Positions 1 through 8,313 of a DNA stretch of 64,000 bases are shown here, piece by piece. Where the stretch lies: contig NZ_JASKMS010000020.1 of assembly GCF_030124145.1 (NCBI RefSeq), positions 62,001 to 126,000 of the forward strand, in the 5' to 3' direction. The number at the start of each line of letters is the position of its first letter. The stretch's first letter is position 1. The translations under genes and the position numbers were made by a program. A model generated the notes under the pieces. That model ran no database searches. It saw only the letters and a program-made list of their open reading frames with translations, and had not been told where the DNA came from. This stretch comes from Streptomyces sp. 378. GTDB taxonomy: Bacteria; Actinomycetota; Actinomycetes; Streptomycetales; Streptomycetaceae.

Positions 1-1
1 C

Positions 2-361
2 GGGTTGTCGTCCCGTTTCACCACCCGCGTCGACTTCCCGTCGTACCGGCCCCTCGAACTCACCGAGATCGGCAAGGTACTGGCGGCGGAGAACGGCGAC
101 CTCTGGGACGAGGAGGCCCTCGACGAGCTGCGGTCCATCGCCGGGCACGTGGTGGACCAGGGGTGGATCGACGAGCTGGGCAACGGGCGGTTCCTGCGGA
201 CGCTGTACGAGAAGAGCTGCGCCTACCGGGACTTGCGCTTGTCCCTCTACCCCGGAGCGCTGGGGCGCGAGGATCTCGCGACGCTGCGGTTGCCGGATCT
301 GATGCAGGCGTACGGGGAGGTGCTGTCCGGGCGGGGACCGCAGGATCCGCCCGGACCATGA
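2..361 (+). CDS. CbbX/SpoVK-type AAA+ ATPase, C-terminal part
   Basis: The reading frame is open at the left edge of the window, so only the last 120 or so residues are seen. It opens with GLSSRF, the box-VII-like motif of CbbX/SpoVK/EccA-type AAA+ proteins. A helical lid follows, with the family's NGRFLRTLYEKSCAYRDLRL-like stretch. Walker A and B must lie upstream, outside the window. The family remodels protein complexes using ATP; the substrate is not visible here. An internal TTG could be misread as a start, but the motif continues upstream of it, so this is a truncated gene and not a small one. I recall a CbxX/CfqX gene at this place in S. coelicolor. Confidence 0.85.
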   Translation, partial: GLSSRFTTRVDFPSYRPLELTEIGKVLAAENGDLWDEEALDELRSIAGHVVDQGWIDELGNGRFLRTLYEKSCAYRDLRLSLYPGALGREDLATLRLPDLMQAYGEVLSGRGPQDPPGP

Positions 362-423
362 GGAAGCCGAGTGGGGCCGTGGCGCCGGCCAGGGGGTGCT
401 TTGAAAGTCCCGCACAGCATCCC

Positions 424-1509
424 CTAGGTGGCCAGGACCTCCTCCGACGCCCCGCTGCTGCGGGGCTCGGTCAGCCTCACCTCGCGCACCTCACGATGCG
501 CCGGATCCCGCACCTCCCCCACCAGCAGCTCCAGCACGTCCTCCAGGGCGACCAGCCCGAGCACCTTCCCGGACCCGTCGGCCACCTGGGCCAGGTGGGT
601 CGCCGCCCGCCGCATCACCGTCAGCGCGTCGTCCAGCGGCAGCTCGGACCGCAGGGTCGTCATGGAACGCCACAGGTGCTGCGGGACGGCCCGGTCGGGG
701 TCCTCCAGGTCGAGGACGTCCTTGACGTGCAGATAGCCCATGAACACGCCGTTGTCCGCGGCAATCGGGAAACGGGAGTAGCCGGTGCGGGCCGTGAGCC
801 CGACGATGCGACCGGGGGTGACCGACGGGCTGACCGTCACCAGGGACTCCCGCTTGAGCAGGACGTCCGTGACCGGGCGGGAGCCCAGCTCCAGGGCGTC
901 CTCCAGGCGTTCGGCCTCCTCGGGGTCGAGCAGACCCGCCTGGCCGGCGTCCTCCACCAGCCGGTTGAGCTGCTCGCTGGTGAAAACGGCCTCGACCTCG
1001 TCCTTGGGCTCCACGTGGAAGAGCCGCAGGATGCCCTTCGAGCAGGCGCCGAGGGCGGCGGTGATGGGCTTGCAGAAGCGGGCGAACCAGACCAGGCCGG
1101 GGCTCAGCCACAGCGCGGCCTTCTCCGGGGCCGCCATCGCCAGATTCTTCGGGACCATCTCGCCGATGACCAGGTGGAAGAAGACCACGGCGGCGAGGGC
1201 GATGACGTAGGTGAGGGGGTGGATGACACCCTCGGGCAGGTGGATCCGCTCGAAGACCGGCTCCAGCAGGTGCGCGACGGTCGGTTCGGCGACCGCGCCG
1301 AGGGTCAGCGAGCAGATGGTGATGCCGAACTGGGCCGCCGCCATCATCTGCGGCAGCCGCTCAAGACCGTAGAGGACCTGCCGGGAGCGGGCCGTGCCGA
1401 GCGGTTCGATCTGGCTGCGGCGTACGGAGACCAGCGCGAACTCGGCGCCGACGAAGAAGCCGTTGGCGAGCACGAGCAGCGCCGCGAAGAGAAGCTGGAG
1501 CACGCTCAT
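424..1509 (-). CDS. CNNM/CBS-domain membrane protein (short form)
   Basis: This is a 361-residue membrane protein of the HlyC/CorC (CNNM) family. Residues about 1-180 form the DUF21/CNNM transmembrane domain, with the NGFFVGAEFALVSVRRS signature and a helix ending in HLVIGEMVPKN. A pair of CBS domains, which usually bind adenosyl nucleotides, covers about 200-335. The C-terminal CorC_HlyC domain found in its upstream neighbour is missing, so this is the short form. The ATG overlaps the stop of the upstream gene (ATGA), which implies translational coupling and perhaps a heteromeric complex. Family members are linked to magnesium or cobalt efflux, but the substrate here is not known. Confidence 0.85.
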   Translation of the reverse strand: MSVLQLLFAALLVLANGFFVGAEFALVSVRRSQIEPLGTARSRQVLYGLERLPQMMAAAQFGITICSLTLGAVAEPTVAHLLEPVFERIHLPEGVIHPLTYVIALAAVVFFHLVIGEMVPKNLAMAAPEKAALWLSPGLVWFARFCKPITAALGACSKGILRLFHVEPKDEVEAVFTSEQLNRLVEDAGQAGLLDPEEAERLEDALELGSRPVTDVLLKRESLVTVSPSVTPGRIVGLTARTGYSRFPIAADNGVFMGYLHVKDVLDLEDPDRAVPQHLWRSMTTLRSELPLDDALTVMRRAATHLAQVADGSGKVLGLVALEDVLELLVGEVRDPAHREVREVRLTEPRSSGASEEVLAT

Positions 1510-2840
1510 CGGACGGCCTCCGCCATGGACGGCACGGGGGCGGTCCGCACCAGCCGGACCCGTTCCGCGCGGTAGTGGCCGACCTGGCGCACCGACAGCC
1601 GCCAGCCGGGCAGCTCCGCCCTGTCCCCGACGGCCGGGATGCGGCCCAGCAGGTCGGCGATCAGGCCCGCGACGGTCTCGTACGGGCCTTCCGGCACGTC
1701 GAGGCCTATGCGCTGCAGGATGTCGACCCGGCAGCTGCCGTCGACGTCCCAGGCGGGCCTGCCGTCCTCCGGCGGCACGGCGGCCAGCTCGGGCAGGTCG
1801 TGTCCGTCGTGCTCGTCGCGGACCTCGCCGACGAGTTCCTCGACGATGTCCTCCAGCGTCACGACACCGGCGGTGCCGCCGTACTCGTCGACGACGACCG
1901 CGATGGGCTGCTCGCTGCGCAGGCGGGTGAGGAGCGGCCGCACGGGCAGCGTCTCGGGGACGAGCAGCGCCGGGCGGGCGATGCGGCCGGCGGGGGTGCG
2001 CAGCCGGTCCTGGACGGGCACGGCCAGGGCGTCCTTGAGGTGGACCATGCCGACGACCTCGTCGATCCTCTCCCGGTAGACGGGGAAGCGGGACAGGCCG
2101 GTGGCCCGGGTCAGGTTGATCACGTCCTCGGCGGTGGCCGAGGACTGCAGGGCGCTGACCTTCACACGCGGCGTCATCACGTGTTGCGCGGTCAGCTCGC
2201 CCAGCGACAGGGTACGGACGAACAGATCCGCCGTGTCCTGCTCCAGGGCGCCGGCCCGGGCGGAGTGGCGGGCCAGGGAGACGAGCTCGCCGGGGGTGCG
2301 GGCGGAGGCCAGTTCCTTGGTGGGTTCGACGCCCAGGACGCGCACGAGCCGGTTCGCGACGGCATTGAGGCCGGCGATGACCGGGCGGAACAGCCGGGCG
2401 AAGACATGCTGCGGGCCCGCGACGAAGCGCGCCACCTGCAACGGCCTGGACACCGCCCAGTTCTTGGGCAGGAGCTCGCCGATCACCATCTGCACGGCGG
2501 AGGCCAGCAGCATGCCGACCACGACCGCGACACCGGGGACGGCTCCCACGGGGATGCCGACCGCGGTGAACGGGCCGTGCAGGAGCTCGGCGAGCGCCGG
2601 TTCGGCGAGCATGCCGACGACGAGCGAGGTGATGGTGATGCCGAGCTGGGTGCCGGAGAGCTGGAAGGACAGTTCCTTGAGCGATGCCACGACACGGTGG
2701 GCGCGCCGGTCGCCCTCGGCGGCGGCCTTCTCGGCCTCCGGGCGCTCGACCGTGACGAGTCCGAACTCGGCCGCCACGAAGAATCCGTTGGCGAGGATCA
2801 GCAGGAACGCGGCTGCCAGGAGCAGCAGGGGGGTGGTCAT
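1506..2840 (-). CDS. CNNM/CBS/CorC_HlyC-domain membrane protein (long form)
   Basis: This 444-residue protein has the full hemolysin-C/CorC layout. A DUF21 membrane domain runs to about residue 190, with NGFFVAAEFGLVTVERPEAE near the N-terminus and MVIGELLPKNWAVS. Two CBS domains follow at about 205-335, including VVDEYGGTAGVVTLEDIVEE, then a CorC_HlyC domain at about 345-430. The family is associated with divalent-cation (Mg/Co) transport or its control. Its last four bases overlap the start of the shorter paralogue, so the two form a two-gene operon. Tandem long and short CNNM genes of this kind are common in actinobacteria. Confidence 0.88.
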   Translation of the reverse strand: MTTPLLLLAAAFLLILANGFFVAAEFGLVTVERPEAEKAAAEGDRRAHRVVASLKELSFQLSGTQLGITITSLVVGMLAEPALAELLHGPFTAVGIPVGAVPGVAVVVGMLLASAVQMVIGELLPKNWAVSRPLQVARFVAGPQHVFARLFRPVIAGLNAVANRLVRVLGVEPTKELASARTPGELVSLARHSARAGALEQDTADLFVRTLSLGELTAQHVMTPRVKVSALQSSATAEDVINLTRATGLSRFPVYRERIDEVVGMVHLKDALAVPVQDRLRTPAGRIARPALLVPETLPVRPLLTRLRSEQPIAVVVDEYGGTAGVVTLEDIVEELVGEVRDEHDGHDLPELAAVPPEDGRPAWDVDGSCRVDILQRIGLDVPEGPYETVAGLIADLLGRIPAVGDRAELPGWRLSVRQVGHYRAERVRLVRTAPVPSMAEAVR

Positions 2841-2995
2841 GATGCCGCCGCCTCCACACGGTCGCGTACCTCGGCAATGAGGTCCGCGCTATGTCGGCAG
2901 GGGGCGGCGCAGGTACTGCAGGACGATCCGTCCATCGCCGGAGGGGGTCACTCCTCGGTGAGCAGGGGCCTCTGTGCACCGGGCGGGGCAACAGA

Positions 2996-3024
2996 GGCGG
3001 AGGCGCGTCCATCACGCCTCCGCC
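2996..3024 (-). terminator. Hairpin terminator of the rib-his operon
   Basis: Ten-base perfect arms (GGCGGAGGCG at 2996-3005, CGCCTCCGCC at 3015-3024) enclose a 9-base loop, just past the stop of the PH-domain gene at the end of the rib-his operon. There is no long U run, as is usual in Streptomyces. Confidence 0.6.
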
Positions 3025-3084
3025 AACAGATTAATCAAGACACGGCCCGGTGCGGCAGTGGCGGCCGCCGGGAGGCCCCCAGCG

Positions 3085-3540
3085 TCAGTCCCGAGGCACC
3101 TCGGGGCCCGCCGTGGAACGGGCCTCGGCGAGCGCCCGCAGGGCCCTGGCGTCGGCGATCGCGCGTTGTCTGGCCAGGCCCGGCTGAATGCCCAGAGCAG
3201 GCAGACTGGTGCCGTCGCTGAGGTTGAGGAAGACCCAGGGGTCGCCGGGCCGGAGGGTCACCTGGAGGATCTCCGCCCATTCCAGCCGGCGCTTGTTCGT
3301 GAGATTGACGACAGTGACGCCGTCCTCGTCGGCGACGACCTTGGGCCGCGCCAGGAGGAGCAGTACGGCGTCCAGCAGGAGCGCCGTGAAGACGAAACTG
3401 ACACGCTCGCCGGGGCTGAGCTGCTTCAGCAGCATCGCGACCGCCGTGATCACCACGAAGACCGCGACGGCCGCGGTGAGCAGCACCACGCGGGTGCTGC
3501 CCGGCCGGAAGGTGACGGGCAGGGCGGGCAGATCGGACAT
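3085..3540 (-). CDS. PH-domain (bPH6-like) membrane protein
   Basis: This is a 151-residue protein. After a short hydrophilic N-terminus, two hydrophobic helices (about residues 17-38 and 47-63) form a hairpin. A beta-rich domain follows, with DEDGVTVVNLTNKRRLEWAEI and WVFLNLSDGTSLPALGIQ, which fits the bacterial PH-like domain family (PF10756 type). No enzymatic motif is visible. It starts 13 bases after hisG and is the last gene of the rib-his operon before the terminator hairpin. Its role is unknown. The link to histidine synthesis is positional only, although I recall the same arrangement in other Streptomyces. Confidence 0.8.
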   Translation of the reverse strand: MSDLPALPVTFRPGSTRVVLLTAAVAVFVVITAVAMLLKQLSPGERVSFVFTALLLDAVLLLLARPKVVADEDGVTVVNLTNKRRLEWAEILQVTLRPGDPWVFLNLSDGTSLPALGIQPGLARQRAIADARALRALAEARSTAGPEVPRD

Positions 3541-3553
3541 CGGTGCGCGCCCC

Positions 3554-4402
3554 TCAGAGACGGCAGGCGTGGATGGCCGTGGTCAGGATGGCCCGGGCGC
3601 CGATGTCGTAGAGGTCGTCCATGATCCGCTGGGCTTCCTTGGCGGGGACCATCGCGCGGACGGCGACCCAGCCCTCGTTGTGCAGCGGGGAGACCGTCGG
3701 GGACTCCAGGCCGGGTGTGAGGGCCACGGCCTTCTCCAACTGCTCGACACGGCAGTCGTAGTCCATCATCACGTACGTCCGGGCGACCAGGACGCCCTGG
3801 AGGCGGCGCAGGAACTGCTGCACCTTGGGGTCGTCGGGCTCCGCGCCGGTGCGGCGGATGACGACGGCCTCGGACTGCATGATCGGCTCGCCGGCGACCT
3901 CCAGGCCCGCGTTGCGCAGGGAGGTGCCGGTCTCGACGACATCGGCGATGACCTGGGCGACGCCGAGCTGGATGGCGGTCTCGACGGCACCGTCGAGGTG
4001 GACGACGGAGGCGTCGATGCCGTGCTCGGCGAGGTGCGCCGCGACGATGCCCTCGTAGGAGGTGGCGATCGTCTTGCCCGCCAGGTCCGCCAGGCCGCTG
4101 ATCGTGCCGGGCTTGGTGGCGTAGCGGAAGGTGGAGCGGGCGAAGCCGAGGGCGAGGATCTCCTCGGCCTGGGCGCCGGAGTCGATGAGCAGGTCACGGC
4201 CGGTGAGGCCGATGTCCAGCTGGCCGGAGGCCACGTAGATCGCGATGTCGCGGGGGCGGAGGTAGAAGAACTCGACCTCGTTCTCCGGGTCGACGATCCG
4301 CAGTTCCTTGGACTCCCGGCGCTGCTGGTAGCCGGCCTCATGCAGCATCTCCGCCGCAGGGCCTGACAGGGAACCCTTGTTGGGGACGGCGATGCGCAGC
4401 AT
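3554..4402 (-). CDS. hisG: ATP phosphoribosyltransferase, long form
   Basis: HisG condenses ATP with PRPP, the first and feedback-controlled step of histidine synthesis. The 282-residue length and the C-terminal region (about 205-280, with HNEGWVAVRAMVPAKEAQRIMDDL) show the long, histidine-inhibited HisG form that needs no HisZ. The N-terminal catalytic lobes carry MLRIAVPNKGSL and the phosphate-binding segment DVVETGTSLRNAGLE. It lies 46 bases downstream of hisE in the same operon, after the riboflavin genes. The rest of the his genes are elsewhere. Confidence 0.97.
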   Translation of the reverse strand: MLRIAVPNKGSLSGPAAEMLHEAGYQQRRESKELRIVDPENEVEFFYLRPRDIAIYVASGQLDIGLTGRDLLIDSGAQAEEILALGFARSTFRYATKPGTISGLADLAGKTIATSYEGIVAAHLAEHGIDASVVHLDGAVETAIQLGVAQVIADVVETGTSLRNAGLEVAGEPIMQSEAVVIRRTGAEPDDPKVQQFLRRLQGVLVARTYVMMDYDCRVEQLEKAVALTPGLESPTVSPLHNEGWVAVRAMVPAKEAQRIMDDLYDIGARAILTTAIHACRL

Positions 4403-4448
4403 GAGGTCGGCTTCCTTCGCGTGGGTGTCGTACGGGGGCGGGTGCGGC

Positions 4449-4721
4449 TTACAGGTGGGCGTAGACGTCGTCGAGGGAGATGCCGCGGGCGACCATCATC
4501 ACCTGGACGTGGTACAGCAGCTGCGAGATCTCCTCGGCGGCGGCTTCCTTGCCCTCGTACTCGGCGGCCATCCACACCTCGGCGGCCTCTTCGACGACCT
4601 TCTTGCCGATGGCGTGGACGCCCTTCCCGACCAGTTCCGCGGTGCGGGACGTGGCGGGATCGCCCTGGGTGGCCTTGTGCTGGAGCTCGGCGAAGAGCTC
4701 CTCGAACGTCTTCTTGGACAT
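4449..4721 (-). CDS. hisE: Phosphoribosyl-ATP pyrophosphatase
   Basis: HisE hydrolyses phosphoribosyl-ATP to phosphoribosyl-AMP, the second step of histidine synthesis. The 90-residue protein carries the MazG-like helical core with the metal-binding acidic motif KVVEEAAEVWMAAEYEGKEA. The start chosen is the ATG at 4721 (MSKKTFEELF); an upstream in-frame extension of eight residues has no family match. It stands between ribH (34-base gap) and hisG. HisE here is a single-domain protein, as in other actinobacteria, and is not fused to HisI. Confidence 0.96.
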   Translation of the reverse strand: MSKKTFEELFAELQHKATQGDPATSRTAELVGKGVHAIGKKVVEEAAEVWMAAEYEGKEAAAEEISQLLYHVQVMMVARGISLDDVYAHL

Positions 4722-4755
4722 GGTGTCGCTCAGCCTATGCCACACGCGGCTTTCG

Positions 4756-5241
4756 TCAGCGCCAGGGTTCGGATACTGAGCGGAGGGTGGCCGCGGTCGC
4801 GACCGCGGCCGTCACCGCCTCGTGCCCCTTGTCCTCGTGGGAGCCCTCGATTCCGGCGCGGTCCAGGGCCTGCTCCTCGGTGTCGCAGGTCAGCACACCG
4901 AAGCCGACGGGGACCCCGGTGTCCACGGAGACCTGGGTGAGGCCCTGGGTCACGCCCTGGCACACGTACTCGAAGTGGGGGGTTCCGCCGCGGATGACGA
5001 CCCCGAGGGCGACGATCGCGTCGTAGCCGCGGCCCGCGAGGACCTTGGCGACGACCGGGAGCTCCCAGCTGCCGGGGACCCTCAGCAGGGTCGGCTCGTC
5101 GATGCCCAGGTCGTGCAGGGCGCGCAGGGCGCCGTCGACCAGGCCGTTCATCACCTTCTCGTGCCACTGTGCCGCGATGACGGCGACCCGGAGGTCACCC
5201 ACATTGCGTACGGACAGCTCCGGTGCACCCTTGCCGCTCAC
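4756..5241 (-). CDS. ribH: 6,7-dimethyl-8-ribityllumazine synthase
   Basis: RibH joins 5-amino-6-ribitylaminouracil with 3,4-dihydroxy-2-butanone 4-phosphate to give lumazine, the penultimate riboflavin intermediate. The 161 residues include the substrate-binding segments VPGSWELPVVAK, ALGVVIRGGTPHFEYV and PVGFGVLTCDTEEQA, and the family histidine lies in GGTPHFEYV. The enzyme normally builds 60-subunit icosahedral or smaller capsids. It follows ribBA by 20 bases and precedes hisE by 34, inside the FMN-riboswitch-controlled operon. Confidence 0.97.
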   Translation of the reverse strand: MSGKGAPELSVRNVGDLRVAVIAAQWHEKVMNGLVDGALRALHDLGIDEPTLLRVPGSWELPVVAKVLAGRGYDAIVALGVVIRGGTPHFEYVCQGVTQGLTQVSVDTGVPVGFGVLTCDTEEQALDRAGIEGSHEDKGHEAVTAAVATAATLRSVSEPWR

Positions 5242-5261
5242 GTTGCTCCCTCTGTGCTCTC

Positions 5262-6602
5262 TTACTGGTTGCCGCAGGCCGGCACGGTCGTCGTGTCCAG
5301 CCAGGGCAGGTCGTGGCCCATCCGGTCCCGCTTGGTGCGCAGGTAGCGGAGGTTGTGCTCACCGGCGCTCACGGGCATCGGCACGCGCGCCCTGACCGCG
5401 ATGCCGTGCCGCACGAGCGCGTCGGTCTTGTCGGGGTTGTTGGTCAGCAGCCTGACGCCGCGCACGCCGAGGTCGGCGAGGATCTGGGCGCCGGCCGCGT
5501 AGTCGCGGGCGTCGGCGGGCAGGCCGAGTTCGAGGTTGGCGTCGAGGGTGTCGCGACCGCGCTCCTGGAGTTCGTAGGCGCGCAGCTTGGACATCAGGCC
5601 GATGCCGCGGCCCTCGTGTCCGCGCAGGTAGACCACGACTCCGCGGCCCTCGTCCTGGATGCGGGCCAGGGAGGCGTCCAGTTGGGGACCGCAGTCGCAG
5701 CGGGCGGAGCCGAAGACGTCGCCGGTGAGGCATTCGGAGTGGACCCGGACGAGGACGTCCTGGCCGTCGCCGATCTCGCCGTGCACCAGGGCGACGTGCT
5801 CGACGCCGTCGACGATGGAGCGGTAGCCGTATGCCGTGAAGGTGCCGTGGGCGGTGGGCAGTTGGGTCCTGGCCTCGCGGCGGACGGTGGGCTCGCTGCT
5901 GCGGCGGTAGGCGATCAGGTCCTCGATGGAGATGATCGTCAGGCCGTGCTTGCGGGCGAAGGGGATCAGCTCGGGCAGGCGCAGCATGGTGCCGTCCTCG
6001 CCGGCGATCTCGACGATCGCGCCGGCCGGGCGCAGGCCCGCGAGGCGGGCGAGGTCGACCGCGGCCTCGGTGTGGCCGTTGCGGGTCAGGACGCCTCCGG
6101 GCCGGGCGCGCAGCGGGAAGATGTGGCCGGGGCGGACGAAGTCGCCGGGTCCGCTGACGCCGTCGGCGAGCAGCCGGAGGGTGGTGGCGCGGTCGGAGGC
6201 GGAGATGCCGGTGCTCACGCCGTGGGCGGCGGAGGCGTCGACGGAGACCGTGAACGCGGTCTTCATCGACTCGGTGTTGTCCTCGACCATCTGCGGGAGG
6301 TTCAGCCGGTCCAGTTCCTCGCCCTCCATGGGGGCGCAGATCAGGCCGCGGCACTCGCTCATCATGAAGGCGACGATCTCGGGGGTCGCCTTCTCGGCGG
6401 CGATGACGAGGTCGCCCTCGTTCTCCCGGTCCTCGTCGTCGACGACCACGACGGGGCGGCCGGCCGCGATGTCGGCGATGGCCTGCTCGACGGGGTCGAG
6501 GGCGAAGTTCTCGACGTCGTCGGCGCTGTACAGGGCGGTGGTCGAGGGGGTGGCGCGAAGCGCCTCGGTCAGGGTGGTGGCGGGTGACGGGCGGGCGGTC
6601 AT
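5262..6602 (-). CDS. ribBA: Bifunctional DHBP synthase / GTP cyclohydrolase II
   Basis: This 446-residue fusion supplies both riboflavin precursors. The N-terminal RibB domain (about 30-235), which makes 3,4-dihydroxybutanone 4-phosphate from ribulose 5-phosphate, shows VVVVDDEDRENEGDLVIAAE and TRNGHTEAAVDLARLAG. The C-terminal RibA domain (about 240-440), which opens GTP, shows the three zinc cysteines in CLTGDVFGSARCDCGPQ and the GRGIGL motif. The start is set by the ATGA overlap with the upstream ribM stop. Both catalytic halves look complete, whereas in some actinobacterial paralogues one half is degenerate. Confidence 0.96.
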   Translation of the reverse strand: MTARPSPATTLTEALRATPSTTALYSADDVENFALDPVEQAIADIAAGRPVVVVDDEDRENEGDLVIAAEKATPEIVAFMMSECRGLICAPMEGEELDRLNLPQMVEDNTESMKTAFTVSVDASAAHGVSTGISASDRATTLRLLADGVSGPGDFVRPGHIFPLRARPGGVLTRNGHTEAAVDLARLAGLRPAGAIVEIAGEDGTMLRLPELIPFARKHGLTIISIEDLIAYRRSSEPTVRREARTQLPTAHGTFTAYGYRSIVDGVEHVALVHGEIGDGQDVLVRVHSECLTGDVFGSARCDCGPQLDASLARIQDEGRGVVVYLRGHEGRGIGLMSKLRAYELQERGRDTLDANLELGLPADARDYAAGAQILADLGVRGVRLLTNNPDKTDALVRHGIAVRARVPMPVSAGEHNLRYLRTKRDRMGHDLPWLDTTTVPACGNQ

Positions 6603-7240
6603 GCCGGCGCTCCTTCCAGGGTGGGCCGCGCGGCCTGACGCGAGCGCAGCCACCAGTCGCGCAGGCCCCACAGGACGAGCGCGCCGTAGATGACGTAGAC
6701 GAAGCCGGAGAAGGCGTAGCCGTTGGCGAAGTTGAGGGGCACGCCGACGAGATCGACGAGCAGCCAGGCGAACCAGAACTCGACCATGCCGCGGGCCTGG
6801 GCGTACATGGCGACGACGGTGCCGACGAAGATGTAGGCGTCCGGCCAGGGGTCCCAGGACAGGGTGGGGTACGCCGTGAAGAGCAGCGCCACCGCGACCG
6901 TGCCGGCGGCGGCCGCCGCGGCCATCGCCGCGCGCTCGCGCCAGGTGGCGAACCGGACGGCGATGTGGCCGTCCTCGGCCTGTCCCCTGCCGCGCTGCCA
7001 CTGCCACCAGCCGTACAGGGCGACGACCATGACGACCGCCTGCTTGCCGGCGCTGCCGGTGAGGTGGCCGAAGAAGGCGCCGAAGAGGATCAGGCCGGCC
7101 AGGAACTGCACGGGCCAGGTCCAGATGGAGCGGCGCCAGCCGAGGGCGAGGGCGGCCAGACCGAAGAGGTTGCCGACCATGTCGGACCAGAGGATGTGCT
7201 GGCCGAAGAGGGCGAACGCCTCGGAGTTCAGCGTGTTCAC
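6599..7240 (-). CDS. ribM: Riboflavin transporter, PnuC-like (RibM/PnuX)
   Basis: This is a 213-residue polytopic membrane protein of the PnuC family, with about six hydrophobic segments and the motif VMVVALYGWWQWQRG. PnuC proteins move vitamins by facilitated diffusion coupled to intracellular phosphorylation. Members inside riboflavin operons of Streptomyces and Corynebacterium (RibM/PnuX) take up riboflavin, and also roseoflavin in S. davaonensis. Placement between ribE and ribBA under an FMN riboswitch favours riboflavin over nicotinamide riboside as the substrate. The GTG start overlaps the ribE stop (GTGA), and the gene's own stop overlaps ribBA (ATGA). Confidence 0.88.
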   Translation of the reverse strand: MNTLNSEAFALFGQHILWSDMVGNLFGLAALALGWRRSIWTWPVQFLAGLILFGAFFGHLTGSAGKQAVVMVVALYGWWQWQRGRGQAEDGHIAVRFATWRERAAMAAAAAAGTVAVALLFTAYPTLSWDPWPDAYIFVGTVVAMYAQARGMVEFWFAWLLVDLVGVPLNFANGYAFSGFVYVIYGALVLWGLRDWWLRSRQAARPTLEGAPA

Positions 7241-7845
7241 CGGGCCGCCCCCGGTGCGCGGTCGCCGAGCATCCGCTCGACGTACTTGGCGATGACGTCC
7301 ACCTCGAGGTTGACCGGGTCGCCGGGCTGCTTGTGGCCGAGCGTGGTCAGGGCGAGGGTGGTGGGGATGAGGCTCACGGTGAAGTGGTCGGAGCCGGCGT
7401 CGACGACGGTGAGGCTGATGCCGTCGACGGTGATGGAGCCCTTTTCGACCACGTACCGGGTGAGGTCGGCGGGGAGGGAGATCTTCACGATCTCCCAGTT
7501 CTCGGAGGGCTTGCGCTCCAGGATCTCGCCGGTGCCGTCCACGTGGCCCTGCACGATGTGCCCGCCGAGGCGTTCGCCCACGGCCATGGGGCGTTCGAGG
7601 TTGACGCGGGAGCCGGCCTTCAGGGCACCGAGGCTGGAGCGGTTCAGGGTCTCGGCCATGACGTCGGCGGTGAACTCGTCGCCCTCGTGGTCGACGACCG
7701 TGAGGCAGACGCCGTTGACGGCGATGGAGTCGCCGTGTTTCGCGCCTTCGGTGACGACCGGGCCGCGCAGGCGGAAGCGACAGGCGTCGTCGAGGTTCTC
7801 GACGGCGGTGACCTCGCCCAGCTCTTCGACGATTCCGGTGAACAC
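7237..7845 (-). CDS. ribE: Riboflavin synthase, alpha subunit
   Basis: RibE dismutates two lumazine molecules into riboflavin and the pyrimidine that RibH reuses. The 202-residue protein has two tandem lumazine-binding domains. The first begins FTGIVEELG directly after the start codon and contains NGVCLTVVD. The second contains GHIVQGHVDGTG and DGISLTVVDAG. GTG at 7845 is chosen because the family starts with M-F-T-G-I-V; the frame is open upstream, but that part has no family character and runs toward the riboswitch. This is the first gene of the rib-his operon. Confidence 0.96.
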   Translation of the reverse strand: MFTGIVEELGEVTAVENLDDACRFRLRGPVVTEGAKHGDSIAVNGVCLTVVDHEGDEFTADVMAETLNRSSLGALKAGSRVNLERPMAVGERLGGHIVQGHVDGTGEILERKPSENWEIVKISLPADLTRYVVEKGSITVDGISLTVVDAGSDHFTVSLIPTTLALTTLGHKQPGDPVNLEVDVIAKYVERMLGDRAPGAAR

Positions 7846-7990
7846 TTCCCGGGTCCTCCTGCCTCTTCGGGCACGGACTCCGGGGCTGTCGATGACGACA
7901 GAAGGTACGAGCAGGACACAGGGACGACGCCGGACGGAGTCCGCCACGGGGGACGGACTTCTGGGCGGCGCGCACGGATGCCCGCTCGCC

Positions 7991-8117
7991 GCGCACTGCC
8001 TCCCATCCGGACTTTAACCGTCGGTCCAGGAATTTCACCTGGTCAACCGGTCGCTGGAGGCGACCGGGTCGCGGACTGTAACCGCCGGTTCGGACTTTCA
8101 CCGACCCCGGAGTGCGC
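7991..8117 (-). promoter_or_regulatory. FMN riboswitch (RFN element)
   Basis: Read on the minus strand, this 127-base segment upstream of ribE carries the conserved RFN signatures. These include GGGTCGGTGAAAGTCCGAAC, GGTTACAGTCCGCGACC, GGTGAAATTCCTGGACCGAC and GGTTAAAGTCCGGATGGGAG. The closing P1 stem is visible as GCGCACT (8111-8117) pairing with AGTGCGC (7991-7997). About 145 bases separate it from the ribE start. I did not find a clean terminator after it, so control could be transcriptional or translational. It should repress ribE-ribM-ribBA-ribH, and probably hisE-hisG, when FMN is high. Confidence 0.95.
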
Positions 8118-8278
8118 TGCTACTGGTACCCGGCCAGTGTGCCACGCCTGAATGACGTTCAGAGAGGGGAAGTGTGTGGGCTGCCTCACAGACCGTGTCG
8201 CGCCCCTTCCCGAGCGCGACCGAGTCCTCGACATCCGTGCGGGACCGGCCCCTTGAGGCCGTCATTGGTACACACCTA

Positions 8279-8308
8279 TTGACGATGTGGTCTAGTCCTT
8301 TCTAGGGT
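8279..8308 (+). promoter_or_regulatory. DasR-type (dre) site inside a sigma-70-like promoter, no gene downstream
   Basis: TTGACG (8279-8284), an 18-base spacer and TAGGGT (8303-8308) form a plausible plus-strand promoter. The spacer holds TGTGGTCTAGTCCTTT (8286-8301), close to the dre consensus bound by the GlcNAc-responsive regulator DasR at Streptomyces chitinase promoters. Directly downstream on the plus strand lies only the antisense of the ROK gene, whose stop is at 8314. From memory, S. coelicolor has a chitinase gene between the rib operon and the ROK gene, so this may be the promoter left after loss of that gene. Confidence 0.6.
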
Positions 8309-8313
8309 CGGCG

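Noticed and set aside
424..3015. A single 863-residue minus-strand frame spanning both CNNM genes
   Set aside because: Its first 500 residues are an Arg/Pro/Ala-rich alternative frame of the 444-residue gene. Only the part from 1509 onward is a real protein.
8149..8161. TGAATGACGTTCA as an operator upstream of the FMN riboswitch
   Set aside because: Arms of four bases are too short to separate from chance, and no regulator is suggested by the context.
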